NCBI RefSeq assembly: GCF_015062935.1 | Contig: NZ_SUTM01000006.1 | Span: forward strand, 1 to 64,000 | Source of the DNA: Methanobrevibacter sp. | GTDB taxonomy: Archaea; Methanobacteriota; Methanobacteria; Methanobacteriales; Methanobacteriaceae | DNA length: 64,000 bases | Direction of reading: 5' to 3' | Shown here: one piece after another, positions 1-7,209 of the stretch | Layout of the letters: each line of letters starts with the position of its first letter | Numbering within the stretch: the stretch's first letter is position 1 | Made by a program: the position numbers and the translations under genes | Notes under the pieces: generated by a model | The model's input: only the letters and a program-made list of their open reading frames with translations | Database searches by the model: none | Told to the model about the DNA's origin: nothing

Positions 1-51
1 AGATTTGACTTAAAACTGAGGTATTGGGATGAGGACAATGCGATTTTCTAA
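1..51 (+). CDS. 3' end of an upstream gene (partial, unidentified)
   Basis: Frame 1 is open from the first base and ends in TAA at 49-51, giving the C-terminal tail RFDLKLRYWDEDNAIF. The other two forward frames stop within the first 15 bases. The tail is too short to assign a family. It is called only because it is open, has a protein-like mix of residues, and is followed by a promoter-like AT-rich gap before the next gene. Confidence 0.35.
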   Translation, partial: RFDLKLRYWDEDNAIF

Positions 52-97
52 AAATCACTTAAGTTTTTGAAAGTGCCATTCAAAAATGAACCGTCTA

Positions 98-107
98 ATA
101 TATATAC
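98..107 (+). promoter_or_regulatory. TATA box of the hexapeptide transferase gene
   Basis: ATATATATAC lies 63-72 bases before the ATG at 170. An archaeal start site about 25 bases downstream would give a leader of roughly 40 bases. Assigned by sequence and position only. Confidence 0.45.
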
Positions 108-169
108 TAATTAGAAACATACATTAAATCATTAACGAATTAAATTTAATTAAATACAGGTTTGATAAT

Positions 170-1027
170 ATGGTTAGATTTTCACAAAGTCTTGATGATA
201 GGCAATCAAAAAATAAAGCAAAACCTTATGAGCAATACAACCCTAATCCGCAATATTATGCCCGAGAGGAAAGACAGCCTCAGCCGGCCAATAAATATGA
301 TGATAGATTATATGCTCAACCGCAAAGACCTGTTTATCAAGAACCAGCCTATCAAAGACAGGATAATTTCTACAGACAGCCTCAAAGAGAAGCGATTGAT
401 GAAATTATCTATGAAAGACCAGTTATTGAAAGAGAATCTGTAAAACCTGACATTTCTAAACCTGAATTGAAGTTCCCTGCCGATCAAAACATTCAGTTCG
501 GTGTTGAATATGCTCCAAACTCAAGGCCTCCTGTAATTGGTAAAAACTACACCATCAGGTCAAATTCCATAATCTATAATGATGTGGTTATTGGAGACAA
601 CTTCAGAACCGGCCATAATGTGGTCATTCGTGAAAACACCAACATAGGTGATGATGTATTAATCGGAACCAACACTGTCATTGAAGGGGACGTAATCATT
701 GGAAATGATGTCAGCATTCAGTCTAACGTCTACATTCCAACCAATTCAGTAATTGAAGACAATGTATTTATCGGACCTTGTGCTTGTTTTACAAATGATA
801 AATATCCTGTAAGAATCAATTATGAACTTCAAGGACCTAAAGTAAGACGTGGAGCTTCTATTGGTGGTAACACAACATTTTTATCTAATGTTGAAGTTGG
901 AGAAGGTTCTATTGTTGCTGCTGGAGCTATTGTGATACATTCAGTTCCACCATTCTATTTGGCTATTGGAACACCAGCCCGTATTAAACCTCTTCCTGAT
1001 CATTTAAAAGTTCCAAACAGATTCTAA
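170..1027 (+). CDS. Hexapeptide-repeat (left-handed beta-helix) acyltransferase with long disordered N-terminus
   Basis: 285 aa. Residues 1-105 are hydrophilic and rich in Gln, Pro, Tyr and Arg (for example [14 protein letters not shown]) and look disordered. From about 120 to 275 there are regular isoleucine/valine hexapeptide turns (VVIGDN, VLIGTN, VIIGND, VFIGPC) that build a left-handed beta-helix. The C-terminal signature [13 protein letters not shown]...AIGTPARI resembles WbpD/WlbB-type sugar N-acetyltransferases. Such enzymes move acetyl groups from acetyl-CoA to amino sugars for surface polysaccharides; the substrate here is not known. The N-terminal extension is unusual for the family and could be a docking segment. 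The ATG at 170 is used because no ribosome site marks another start. Rubredoxin genes follow 19 bases downstream on the same strand. Confidence 0.8.
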   Translation: MVRFSQSLDDRQSKNKAKPYEQYNPNPQYYAREERQPQPANKYDDRLYAQPQRPVYQEPAYQRQDNFYRQPQREAIDEIIYERPVIERESVKPDISKPELKFPADQNIQFGVEYAPNSRPPVIGKNYTIRSNSIIYNDVVIGDNFRTGHNVVIRENTNIGDDVLIGTNTVIEGDVIIGNDVSIQSNVYIPTNSVIEDNVFIGPCACFTNDKYPVRINYELQGPKVRRGASIGGNTTFLSNVEVGEGSIVAAGAIVIHSVPPFYLAIGTPARIKPLPDHLKVPNRF

Positions 1028-1046
1028 ATTAAAAGGAGATTAATTT

Positions 1047-1205
1047 ATGGCTCAATATAAATGTAAGATTTGTGGATATGTTTTTGATGAAGATAATATT
1101 GAAGAAGGTTTGAACATTCCTGCCGGAACCAAATTTGAAGATTTGCCCGCTTCTTTTAAATGTCCGAAATGCCGTATGGCAAAGGCGATGTTTGAGAAAA
1201 TTTAA
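1047..1205 (+). CDS. Rubredoxin-like protein 1 (52 aa)
   Basis: 52 aa with a CKICG motif at residues 6-10 and a CPKC motif at 39-42, the CxxC...CxxC pattern that holds one iron in rubredoxins. The first half (YVFDEDNIEEGLNIPAGTKF) matches the usual rubredoxin spacing. The second knuckle has Arg-Met where Gly-Val/Ala is normal (CPKCRMAK), and the usual Trp before the second knuckle is Phe. Probably a small cytoplasmic electron carrier, for example to rubrerythrin, flavodiiron protein or superoxide reductase. The start is supported by AAGGAGATTAATTTATG. First of three related genes in a row. Confidence 0.85.
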   Translation: MAQYKCKICGYVFDEDNIEEGLNIPAGTKFEDLPASFKCPKCRMAKAMFEKI

Positions 1206-1273
1206 ATAGTTTTATATATTACTAATTAATATAATATTATTATTCAACTTATAATTTAAGGAGATTGTTAAAC

Positions 1274-1393
1274 ATGGCAAAATTTAAATGTAAACTTTGT
1301 GGATACACAACCGAAGAATTTGATGAATTACCAGAAGACTACAAATGTCCTATGTGCGGCGCTACTGCTGACATGTTTGAAAAAGTGGAATAG
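1274..1393 (+). CDS. Mini-rubredoxin 2 (39 aa)
   Basis: 39 aa with CKLCG at 6-10 and CPMCG at 25-29. The loop between the two knuckles is shortened to 15 residues, against about 29 in the first copy. The C-terminus ATADMFEKVE keeps the rubredoxin ending. It resembles the short rubredoxin domains found fused to desulforedoxin or rubrerythrin-type proteins. AAGGAGATTGTTAAACATG supports the start. It begins 68 bases after copy 1 and ends 9 bases before copy 3, so copies 2 and 3 should be cotranscribed. Confidence 0.85.
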   Translation: MAKFKCKLCGYTTEEFDELPEDYKCPMCGATADMFEKVE

Positions 1394-1402
1394 GTGTTCT
1401 AA

Positions 1403-1513
1403 ATGGCTTTTGTCTGCAAAGTATGTGGATTCGTTTTAGAAGAAGACGAATTACCAGAAGACTACGTATGCCCAGTTTGCGGCGTACCTGCAGCTAACTT
1501 TGAAGAACAATAA
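1403..1513 (+). CDS. Mini-rubredoxin 3 (36 aa)
   Basis: 36 aa, among the smallest rubredoxin-type proteins one would expect. CKVCG is at 5-9 and CPVCG at 23-27, and the segment ELPEDYVCPVCG is nearly identical to ELPEDYKCPMCG of copy 2, showing duplication. The start follows copy 2 after 9 bases (GGTGTTCTAAATG). Likely binds a single iron and carries electrons, perhaps to a different partner from its neighbours. It ends 10 bases before the convergent YigZ-like gene. Confidence 0.85.
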   Translation: MAFVCKVCGFVLEEDELPEDYVCPVCGVPAANFEEQ

Positions 1514-1523
1514 GTTCTTCATT

Positions 1524-2123
1524 TTATATTTTTTCTAAAAATTGCTTATTTTTAAAACTAGTTTTTATTTTTTCAGCGTATTTTTCAAATATTTTTGGGA
1601 TATCCCTTTCATCCTTTGACACTATATCATAGCTGACCTTATCTGAATACTCTTTATCAATAACTTCCAGATTGTTGTTTCTAACTTCAGTGTCTGCTGT
1701 TTTTATTTCAGAATATTCAAATGTGATGGTGTAAACTTCATATTCCTCGATTTCAAGTATTTCAGCTTCACCTATTGCTTCCATGACTGATTTTGAATAT
1801 GCTCTGACAAGTCCTCCGGCACCAAGCTTGATTCCTCCGAAGTATCTTGTAACGACTGCTGTGATGTTGTGAAGCTCGTTTTTTCTCAAGACATTGATCA
1901 TAGGTTTTCCTGCAGTTCCGCCAGGTTCACCGTCATCGTCAAACCCTTCTCCGTCACTAACGATATATGCTGTGCAGTTATGTGTTGCATCACTATACTG
2001 CTGGTTCAGTTTCTGGATTATTTCCTTGGATTCCTTTTTGTTTCTTGTTGGAAATAAGGAACAGATAAACTGGGATTTTTTAACATTTATTTCGATTTGC
2101 ACAGGAGTTTTTATTGTTTTCAT
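1524..2123 (-). CDS. YigZ/IMPACT family protein (UPF0029)
   Basis: 199 aa, the usual length of the YigZ/YvyE branch. The N-terminal half has the family motifs THNCTAYIV, DDDGEPGGTAGKPM and RYFGGIKLGAGGLVRAYS, and the C-terminal part (about 130-199) matches the DUF1949 ferredoxin-like domain. Eukaryotic relatives (IMPACT) bind the translation regulator Gcn1; the role of the prokaryotic protein is unknown, with ribosome or nucleic-acid binding proposed. It is a single gene, convergent with the rubredoxins and divergent from the serine-rich protein gene. Confidence 0.85.
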   Translation of the reverse strand: MKTIKTPVQIEINVKKSQFICSLFPTRNKKESKEIIQKLNQQYSDATHNCTAYIVSDGEGFDDDGEPGGTAGKPMINVLRKNELHNITAVVTRYFGGIKLGAGGLVRAYSKSVMEAIGEAEILEIEEYEVYTITFEYSEIKTADTEVRNNNLEVIDKEYSDKVSYDIVSKDERDIPKIFEKYAEKIKTSFKNKQFLEKI

Positions 2124-2188
2124 TTTATCAATATATTTATATATTTAATCCGATATATTATTGTTAGTAAATTTTAAAAGGTGTTAAA

Positions 2189-2596
2189 ATGTCAAGTCGT
2201 TCTGCTACTGTTCTGGTAATATTTATTGTAGCTTGCATAGCTTTTTGTTTAGCTAGTGTTTTTGGAGCTATGACAGGACCTATTTCAATTTTACCTAATG
2301 AAAATGACACTGGAAGTGTTTTAGATAACCTTTCAGCAATCACTGATTCGGATGATAATGTCCAGACTTACGGATATGATGATTCCAGTAATTCCAATGA
2401 TTACAGTTCAAGTAGTTCACAATCAAGTGAACCACAAGTAGAGACTACTACTGAGGAGTCTTCATCAAGTTCGTCTCATACGACTACTGAGACTTCTCCT
2501 GATGTTGATACATCTTCCTCTTCTGAATCTGGCTCACATAGTTCAAGCAGCGGAGGTAGTAGTGATTCTAATACAGGTAATGATGGAGATAAATAA
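2189..2596 (+). CDS. Membrane-anchored serine/threonine-rich surface protein
   Basis: 135 aa. One hydrophobic segment (residues 7-27, VLVIFIVACIAFCLASVFGA) would act as a membrane anchor. The rest is low complexity: acidic residues then long Ser/Thr/Gly runs (SSSSSQSS, TTTEESSSSS, SSSGGSSDS). Such tails are typical of exposed, possibly glycosylated spacers on the cell surface. No catalytic domain is visible. AAAAGGTGTTAAAATG supports the start. Ser-rich sequence evolves fast, so homologues may be hard to find by search. Confidence 0.65.
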   Translation: MSSRSATVLVIFIVACIAFCLASVFGAMTGPISILPNENDTGSVLDNLSAITDSDDNVQTYGYDDSSNSNDYSSSSSQSSEPQVETTTEESSSSSSHTTTETSPDVDTSSSSESGSHSSSSGGSSDSNTGNDGDK

Positions 2597-2607
2597 TTTA
2601 TCCATTC

Positions 2608-2627
2608 TTTTTTTTTTACTTTTTTTT
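2608..2627 (+). terminator. T-tract terminator after the serine-rich gene
   Basis: Two runs of T (10 and 7 bases) separated by AC lie just after the stop at 2596, as in archaeal oligo-T termination. The tract reaches the end of the convergent arfB gene. Confidence 0.55.
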
Positions 2628-3318
2628 AAAAGTCTAATAATTTTTCAATATCAAGCAATACAGAGTTAATTGCCAGATTGAATAATCTGTGTCCGTATTC
2701 TTCATCAACGTAAACGCCGTTTTCTTCAACGTCACGTGCACCTTCTTCAATATTAGGGTCGTCTTTTCGGGCTTGTGTAAATCCGTATAGACCTACTTCT
2801 TCGTATTCTTTAACATTGGCCTGATTTTCAACTTCAGCTTCATTAACAATGCCCAATACTTTGGCCATTGACAGCTCTCCGCTTCCTCCATGAGGTCCTT
2901 CTGATGAAATTACCTTGTTGTTGAATGTTATTGCAAGGCCGGTTTTATCTTCAATATCCCATAATTCAGCTACTAATGGTATATTTCCGCCATGAGCATT
3001 GACAATAATGACCTTTTCAACATCCAGGAATTTTTTGGCTGCATTCAATGTAGAAATAACATTTTCTTTTAAAACGTCAAGTGAAACATGGACTCCATGG
3101 TCTATTGTATCCAGTTCGTAAGCTGGGAATATGATTCCTAAAAATTTGGCACCGCTTAAAAGGGATGACTGAAAGGCAATGTGAGCTGCGATTTTGGCGT
3201 CTGTATCTATTGGGAGTGCAGGGCCGTGGTTTTCCAGATGTGACCCGAGGGCTATTATTCCTACTTTATGGACTTGGGGATCTTTAATGTTTCCTGCTCT
3301 GTATCTTAACTCTGCCAT
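2626..3318 (-). CDS. arfB: 2-amino-5-formylamino-6-ribosylaminopyrimidin-4(3H)-one 5'-monophosphate deformylase
   Basis: 230 aa, creatininase-like fold. The segment ALGSHLENHGPALPIDTDA carries the metal-binding Glu, His and Asp set, and NAHGGN is the second family motif. ArfB removes formate from the first intermediate of archaeal riboflavin and coenzyme F420 synthesis. The frame opens further upstream (to 3339), but GGTGATTTTATG places the ribosome site before the ATG at 3318, after the stop of the upstream PUA gene, so the shorter start is chosen. The PUA-protein gene ends 10 bases before it on the same strand, suggesting cotranscription. Confidence 0.85.
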   Translation of the reverse strand: MAELRYRAGNIKDPQVHKVGIIALGSHLENHGPALPIDTDAKIAAHIAFQSSLLSGAKFLGIIFPAYELDTIDHGVHVSLDVLKENVISTLNAAKKFLDVEKVIIVNAHGGNIPLVAELWDIEDKTGLAITFNNKVISSEGPHGGSGELSMAKVLGIVNEAEVENQANVKEYEEVGLYGFTQARKDDPNIEEGARDVEENGVYVDEEYGHRLFNLAINSVLLDIEKLLDF

Positions 3319-3328
3319 AAAATCACCA

Positions 3329-3811
3329 TTATATTTCAAAGTTCCAGATGTCGTCTCCGACGTAATGTTTGGTTTCGACAGCTTTTCCGGAATCGTTGGC
3401 TACCATTTCTTCACCGCTAATCAGACTTACTCCAATAGCCAGTGGTTTTCCATGGGTTTCATCTATTATGAGAACTATGTCTCCGGCTTCAACGCCTTCT
3501 GATGCATCTACAATTCCCGGACTCATGATGTCCGCACCGTTGCTGACAAATCTGATAGCTCCCATATCCACTGTCACGGTTTTTGCATCGATTTCATTTG
3601 CAAGTGCCGCTTTTAATGTAGGGAATGGTTTTTCATCAATGATTATAATGTAAGGTTCACCGTCTACTAAAATAAAGGAATTAGGTTCTGCTTCAAGTAT
3701 CTCAACATTTTTTTTGCCTTGAAGTAATCCTCCGTATTCGCCTAATTCTGCTTTAATCTCTTTAATTTTCTTTTTTTTCAGGAAATTTCTTTTTTTAACT
3801 TTTATAGCCAT
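3329..3811 (-). CDS. Archaeal MCT-1-like RNA-binding protein (pre-PUA plus PUA domain)
   Basis: 160 aa. The basic N-terminus (KVKKRNFLKKKKIKEIK) leads into a DUF1947-type pre-PUA domain, followed by a PUA domain from about residue 75 with the motifs VTVDMGAIRFV, GADIMSPGIVDA and GDIVLIIDETHGKPLAIG. This arrangement is that of the archaeal counterpart of eukaryotic MCTS1/Tma20, which binds the small ribosomal subunit and acts in initiation or recycling. The archaeal role is inferred from family membership. It is upstream of arfB in the same orientation. Confidence 0.75.
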   Translation of the reverse strand: MAIKVKKRNFLKKKKIKEIKAELGEYGGLLQGKKNVEILEAEPNSFILVDGEPYIIIIDEKPFPTLKAALANEIDAKTVTVDMGAIRFVSNGADIMSPGIVDASEGVEAGDIVLIIDETHGKPLAIGVSLISGEEMVANDSGKAVETKHYVGDDIWNFEI

Positions 3812-3871
3812 GATTATCCCATAGTATTTTTATTAAATAATATTTGGTATTTAAAATAAATAAATCTATTG

Positions 3872-4330
3872 TTAAAAATCATCGAAGTAGTTGATTTCAT
3901 CGCCAAGCTTTGTATTGATTATGGGTTTGGTGTGGCTTGCATATTGTGTTATTGTCTTTGCATTGTTGTTTGATAATGTTTCTATGCATGAATTGATGAT
4001 ATTGAGTTCTTTTTGGCTGAATTTTGGGGAGGGTATTACTGTAGGATAATATCTGTGGATTATTCTGTTATAGTAGGGTTCCTTTCTTAGGAATAGCTGT
4101 TTTCTGTTTATCAGCATTTCGGTGATTTGTCTGAAGTGTTTGGGTTTTATTCCTTTTTTGGATTTGATGTAGGTTTCTTTTGTAAGGAATGTCTTGTAAA
4201 GCTCGTAATAATAAAAATCAATGAAATACATCACGGTACATAAGACTGTTTTGCCCAGATTAGGTTTGTTTGAGCATTTAAACAGAATATAAAGGATTAG
4301 GTTGATATATTTTTCTTCATTAATTTTCAT
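3872..4330 (-). CDS. Panacea-domain (DUF4065, SocA-like) protein, orphan antitoxin candidate
   Basis: 152 aa. Residues 25-60 (KTVLCTVMYFIDFYYYELY) correspond to the family's LqKLlYy...ly block, and 110-140 (FSQKELNIINSCIETLSNN, TITQYASHTKP) match its C-terminal LS-eel...a-eLs-lsH block. Panacea domains are frequent antitoxins paired with unrelated toxins. Here neither neighbour looks like a toxin: the PUA protein is 60 bases downstream and LSm lies divergently. It could be a solitary antitoxin or anti-addiction gene, or have a housekeeping role. A perfect 8-bp inverted repeat sits just upstream of the start. The family call rests on pattern similarity only. Confidence 0.6.
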   Translation of the reverse strand: MKINEEKYINLILYILFKCSNKPNLGKTVLCTVMYFIDFYYYELYKTFLTKETYIKSKKGIKPKHFRQITEMLINRKQLFLRKEPYYNRIIHRYYPTVIPSPKFSQKELNIINSCIETLSNNNAKTITQYASHTKPIINTKLGDEINYFDDF

Positions 4331-4337
4331 GTTATGG

Positions 4338-4375
4338 CCTGATGATGGTTGGGTGCATAGACTTATGTCATCAGG
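4338..4375 (-). promoter_or_regulatory. Inverted repeat upstream of the Panacea-domain gene
   Basis: CCTGATGA (4338-4345) and TCATCAGG (4368-4375) form a perfect 8-bp inverted repeat with a 22-bp spacer, beginning 8 bases before the start codon. It could be an operator for self-repression, as is common for antitoxins, or an RNA stem in the leader. Confidence 0.4.
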
Positions 4376-4394
4376 TAGATAAATATTGAGTCCT

Positions 4395-4414
4395 AGAGAG
4401 CATTTGATAACTAA
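4395..4414 (+). repeat. Dispersed intergenic motif, copy 1
   Basis: AGAGAGCATTTGATAACTAA, one of five related intergenic 20-mers in this window. A TATA-like ATTTAAATAG follows at once. It lies between the divergent Panacea and LSm genes. Confidence 0.6.
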
Positions 4415-4488
4415 TTTAAATAGTAGTTAAGCTAATTATTTATTATTAAGATTAATTTTTTACTATTTTTGCCTAAAATAAGGTAACC

Positions 4489-4497
4489 TTTATATAG
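4489..4497 (+). promoter_or_regulatory. TATA box of the LSm-rpl37e operon
   Basis: TTTATATAG preceded by the hyphenated palindrome AAGGTAACCTT (4480-4490). Transcription starting about 25 bases on would give a leader of roughly 100 bases before the LSm gene. Confidence 0.5.
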
Positions 4498-4609
4498 TAG
4501 GTTATTTATAATTAATAGTATTAGTTTTAATTAGGTTTTGTCTTATCTTAACTTGATTATATTATGAATGTACTAATTCAAATTAAAAACTAAAATTTTG
4601 ATAATATAA

Positions 4610-4849
<240 letters not shown>

Positions 4850-4893
4850 ATATTATTTGATCATATTCTAACGATAATTAAGGAGGTGTATCA

Positions 4894-5082
4894 ATGTCAA
4901 AGGGAACTCCATCAATGGGTAAAAAGAATAAAAAGACCCATATCAGATGCAGAAGATGTGGAAGAAACACTTACCACATACGCAAAAAAGTATGTGCTTC
5001 TTGCGGATTCGGTAAATCCAAAAAACTAAGAAGATACAGCTGGCAAAATAAAAAACCAACTACTAGACAAAGATTAGTATAA
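4894..5082 (+). CDS. rpl37e: 50S ribosomal protein L37e
   Basis: 62 aa. Zinc-ribbon ribosomal protein with CRRCG at 19-23 and CASCG at 34-38, a very basic tail ([15 protein letters not shown]) and the family start [16 protein letters not shown]. It binds 23S rRNA near the exit tunnel in archaeal and eukaryotic ribosomes. AAGGAGGTGTATCAATG is a strong ribosome site. Second gene of the LSm operon. Confidence 0.97.
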   Translation: MSKGTPSMGKKNKKTHIRCRRCGRNTYHIRKKVCASCGFGKSKKLRRYSWQNKKPTTRQRLV

Positions 5083-5229
5083 GTTGGTAAAAACTTTGAA
5101 GATTATTTAATAATCTTCTCTCAAATCTATTTTTAGGTAAATTTTCAATCAACGTATTAATTTTAACTGCTTTTTTTTAGATACTTTTATAATTTAGTTA
5201 TGACTAAATATTTTTTAGGAGGATTATTC

Positions 5230-5640
5230 ATGGTAGACATAAATGATGTAGCTATGGAAAATGATGTAAATTTAGAAAACTGTGTTGTTTTTATAAGAGG
5301 CAAAGACGATATATTGGCTGTTGACATTTCCAATGCAGGAATCAAACAAAGAAGTGATGATACAATGGGATTCACTTTCTCTTTATCTCCAAAACAAGCT
5401 TTAAAATTAGAAGAATACTTCAATAAGTTTGCAACAGGTGAAAAATTCTACTTTGATATTTCTCAAACTGGATACAGGCCTGTTTATTACAGGGGTTTGT
5501 CACCTATGACTAAAGAAATTAGTCAGGAATACATGCCTAAATTCAATATAACTCTATTTGCACAAAAAGCCATTGTGGAACCTGAAGACTCTTATTTTGC
5601 TCCTACATGCGAATGCTGTGAGTTTTGTCATCTCGATTAG
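5230..5640 (+). CDS. Conserved hypothetical acidic protein with C-terminal Cys cluster
   Basis: 136 aa from the ATG at 5230, chosen because AGGAGG (5217-5222) sits 7 bases before it; an in-frame ATG at 5200 has no ribosome site. Soluble, acidic, no signal peptide. The C-terminus PTCECCEFCHLD has four Cys and one His in a short stretch, suggesting a metal-binding tail. The middle (LEEYFNKFATGEKFYFDIS, then YYRG and KFNITL) aligns by eye with the next gene product, so the two look like diverged paralogues. No family recognised. Confidence 0.65.
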   Translation: MVDINDVAMENDVNLENCVVFIRGKDDILAVDISNAGIKQRSDDTMGFTFSLSPKQALKLEEYFNKFATGEKFYFDISQTGYRPVYYRGLSPMTKEISQEYMPKFNITLFAQKAIVEPEDSYFAPTCECCEFCHLD

Positions 5641-5647
5641 GTGAAAC

Positions 5648-6052
5648 ATGTTTGATTCGATGTTTTCAGACAAGATTACAATAACCAAAAAATCGGATGA
5701 TGTTTTTGAGCTTGATCAAAGAATGGTTAAGATTCGTGAAAATGAAAAGGGACTGATGGCTGTCAGTTATGTTGCACCTGTATTTGAGGCAATGGATTTA
5801 GAAGATTTTTTTGATGATGTCATTGCTTCTGAATATTTAAGCATGAATATTGGTGGAGCAGGTGAGTTTACGGTGATGTTTAGGGGAATTGTTGACGGGA
5901 AGGGTAAGAACTTTCCTCAAAATCTTGATTATAAGATTATTCTCCTTCAGGAGCCTAAATGGCTTGACGAAAGGGAAAATGTTCAACTTACCGGTTTTTC
6001 CAAGTTTAAAATAAGGGGAAAGATTTCGGATGATGCAGATGAATTACTGTAA
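5648..6052 (+). CDS. Conserved hypothetical acidic protein, probable paralogue of the preceding gene
   Basis: 134 aa, starting 7 bases after the previous stop with GGTGAAACATG as ribosome site, so the two form an operon. It shares the pattern LE-(Y/F)F-x4-A-x-E-x4-(D/N)I...(Y/F)RG...(F/Y)(N/K)I-x-L with its neighbour (here LEDFFDDVIASEYLSMNI, MFRGIV, DYKIILL) but lacks the Cys tail. No enzyme motif is seen. Its last 9 bases overlap the convergent gene. Confidence 0.65.
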   Translation: MFDSMFSDKITITKKSDDVFELDQRMVKIRENEKGLMAVSYVAPVFEAMDLEDFFDDVIASEYLSMNIGGAGEFTVMFRGIVDGKGKNFPQNLDYKIILLQEPKWLDERENVQLTGFSKFKIRGKISDDADELL

Positions 6053-6382
6053 TTCATCTTCAACTGCATCCCATAAGTCTGTTGCCCATCCCTGACCTGC
6101 ATCAATCACCATATCCAGCAGTCTTACTTTCCCGTCTTTGAATCTGAACAGTCTGTAGTCCTGTTGAGGTTTTTTTGCTGTTCCTTCTTTGTTGCAGTCA
6201 AGATAGATTCCTTCACTGTATTCTGCTTCAAAGTTTCCTGCCTGAACAAAATCTCCAACAAGGGAATATCCGTTTCTAACGCTTTTGTCAAGTTCTTCAA
6301 CGGTTTTTAACCATCCGCCTTGTGCTCTGAATTTTATGTCAGGGTCTACTTTTGTTATTTCTTCTTGCCAATTTATTATCAT
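6044..6382 (-). CDS. Conserved hypothetical protein (112 aa)
   Basis: 112 aa, soluble and mildly acidic. Tryptophans are spaced through it (INWQEE, GGWLKT, GWATDLWD), and the centre reads YRLFRFKDGKVRLLDMVID, which suggests a small beta-rich domain. No family is recognised. It overlaps the convergent hypothetical gene by 9 bases, and its promoter region is shared divergently with rnc. Confidence 0.55.
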   Translation of the reverse strand: MIINWQEEITKVDPDIKFRAQGGWLKTVEELDKSVRNGYSLVGDFVQAGNFEAEYSEGIYLDCNKEGTAKKPQQDYRLFRFKDGKVRLLDMVIDAGQGWATDLWDAVEDELQ

Positions 6383-6436
6383 AGTACCAAATCCTTTTTA
6401 GTATTAATTTCATTTTGGTCATATATAAAAAAAGAG

Positions 6437-6456
6437 TTAGAGCATTTGATAAGTAA
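6437..6456 (+). repeat. Dispersed intergenic motif, copy 2
   Basis: TTAGAGCATTTGATAAGTAA, directly before the rnc TATA box. Closest to the consensus of the five copies. Confidence 0.65.
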
Positions 6457-6457
6457 T

Positions 6458-6466
6458 ATTTATAAC
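6458..6466 (+). promoter_or_regulatory. TATA box of rnc
   Basis: ATTTATAAC, 74 bases before the rnc start codon and one base after motif copy 2. Predicted start site near 6487 gives a leader of about 50 bases. Confidence 0.5.
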
Positions 6467-6539
6467 TATTGTTATATAATAATTATATATAACTTCAATT
6501 TCATAATTATTATTGTATTAATAATAGTCTGGGCTTAAC

Positions 6540-7208
6540 ATGAACTTATTTGAAAAATTTGGAATCGATAGTAATAACGAACAATTATATGAAATAGCAT
6601 TTACGCATGGTTCTTATAGTTGTGAAAATGATTTGGAATATAATTATGAAAGATTGGAGTTTTTGGGAGATTCTGTTCTAAGCTTATTAGTATCAGATTA
6701 TCTCTACAGGAAATATCCTAACTATGAAGAAGGTAAATTAACTAAATTAAGGGCCAATTATGTCTGCCAGAATGCTTTGATTTACTATTCACATGAACTT
6801 GGTTTGCAAAATTACCTGAAAGTTGCTGATGAGGAATTCAATCTGACCCACAATGAGGTGCTGTCCATTACTGCGGACATATTCGAATCCTTTTTGGGGG
6901 CAATATTTCTAGACCAGGGCATTGAATTTGCAAAGGACTACATATCAAAATATGTATTCCCACACATTGACGATAAAAAAGTATTCTTCACTGACTACAA
7001 ATCAGCAATAAAGGAATACGGCGATGCAGAAGAACTGGAAATATCATATGAAATAGAAAATGAATTCGGAGTTCCTCACGACAAGACCTTTTTCATATCC
7101 ATCTTCATAAACGGTGAAAAGATGGGTACCGGCAAAGGAAAGAACAAAAAAGAAGCAGAACAGGCAGCCGCAAAAATAGCTATGGAAAAATTGAATATCG
7201 GTGTTTAA
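6540..7208 (+). CDS. rnc: Ribonuclease III
   Basis: 222 aa, the bacterial length. The nuclease domain has the signature [11 protein letters not shown] at about 42-52 and the second acidic motif [16 protein letters not shown] at about 110-125. The C-terminal dsRNA-binding domain (about 150-220) ends [23 protein letters not shown]. The enzyme cuts double-stranded RNA with two magnesium ions per site and would process rRNA precursors or structured RNAs. RNase III is uncommon in archaea, which normally use the splicing endonuclease for rRNA processing, so an ancient acquisition from bacteria is likely. The start lacks a strong ribosome site. metX begins immediately after it. Confidence 0.95.
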   Translation: MNLFEKFGIDSNNEQLYEIAFTHGSYSCENDLEYNYERLEFLGDSVLSLLVSDYLYRKYPNYEEGKLTKLRANYVCQNALIYYSHELGLQNYLKVADEEFNLTHNEVLSITADIFESFLGAIFLDQGIEFAKDYISKYVFPHIDDKKVFFTDYKSAIKEYGDAEELEISYEIENEFGVPHDKTFFISIFINGEKMGTGKGKNKKEAEQAAAKIAMEKLNIGV

Positions 7209-7209
7209 A

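Noticed and set aside
2189-2596. Ser/Gly runs considered as a DNA microsatellite rather than a gene
   Set aside because: The codons vary while the residues stay Ser/Thr/Gly, and a good ribosome site plus an N-terminal anchor support a real protein.
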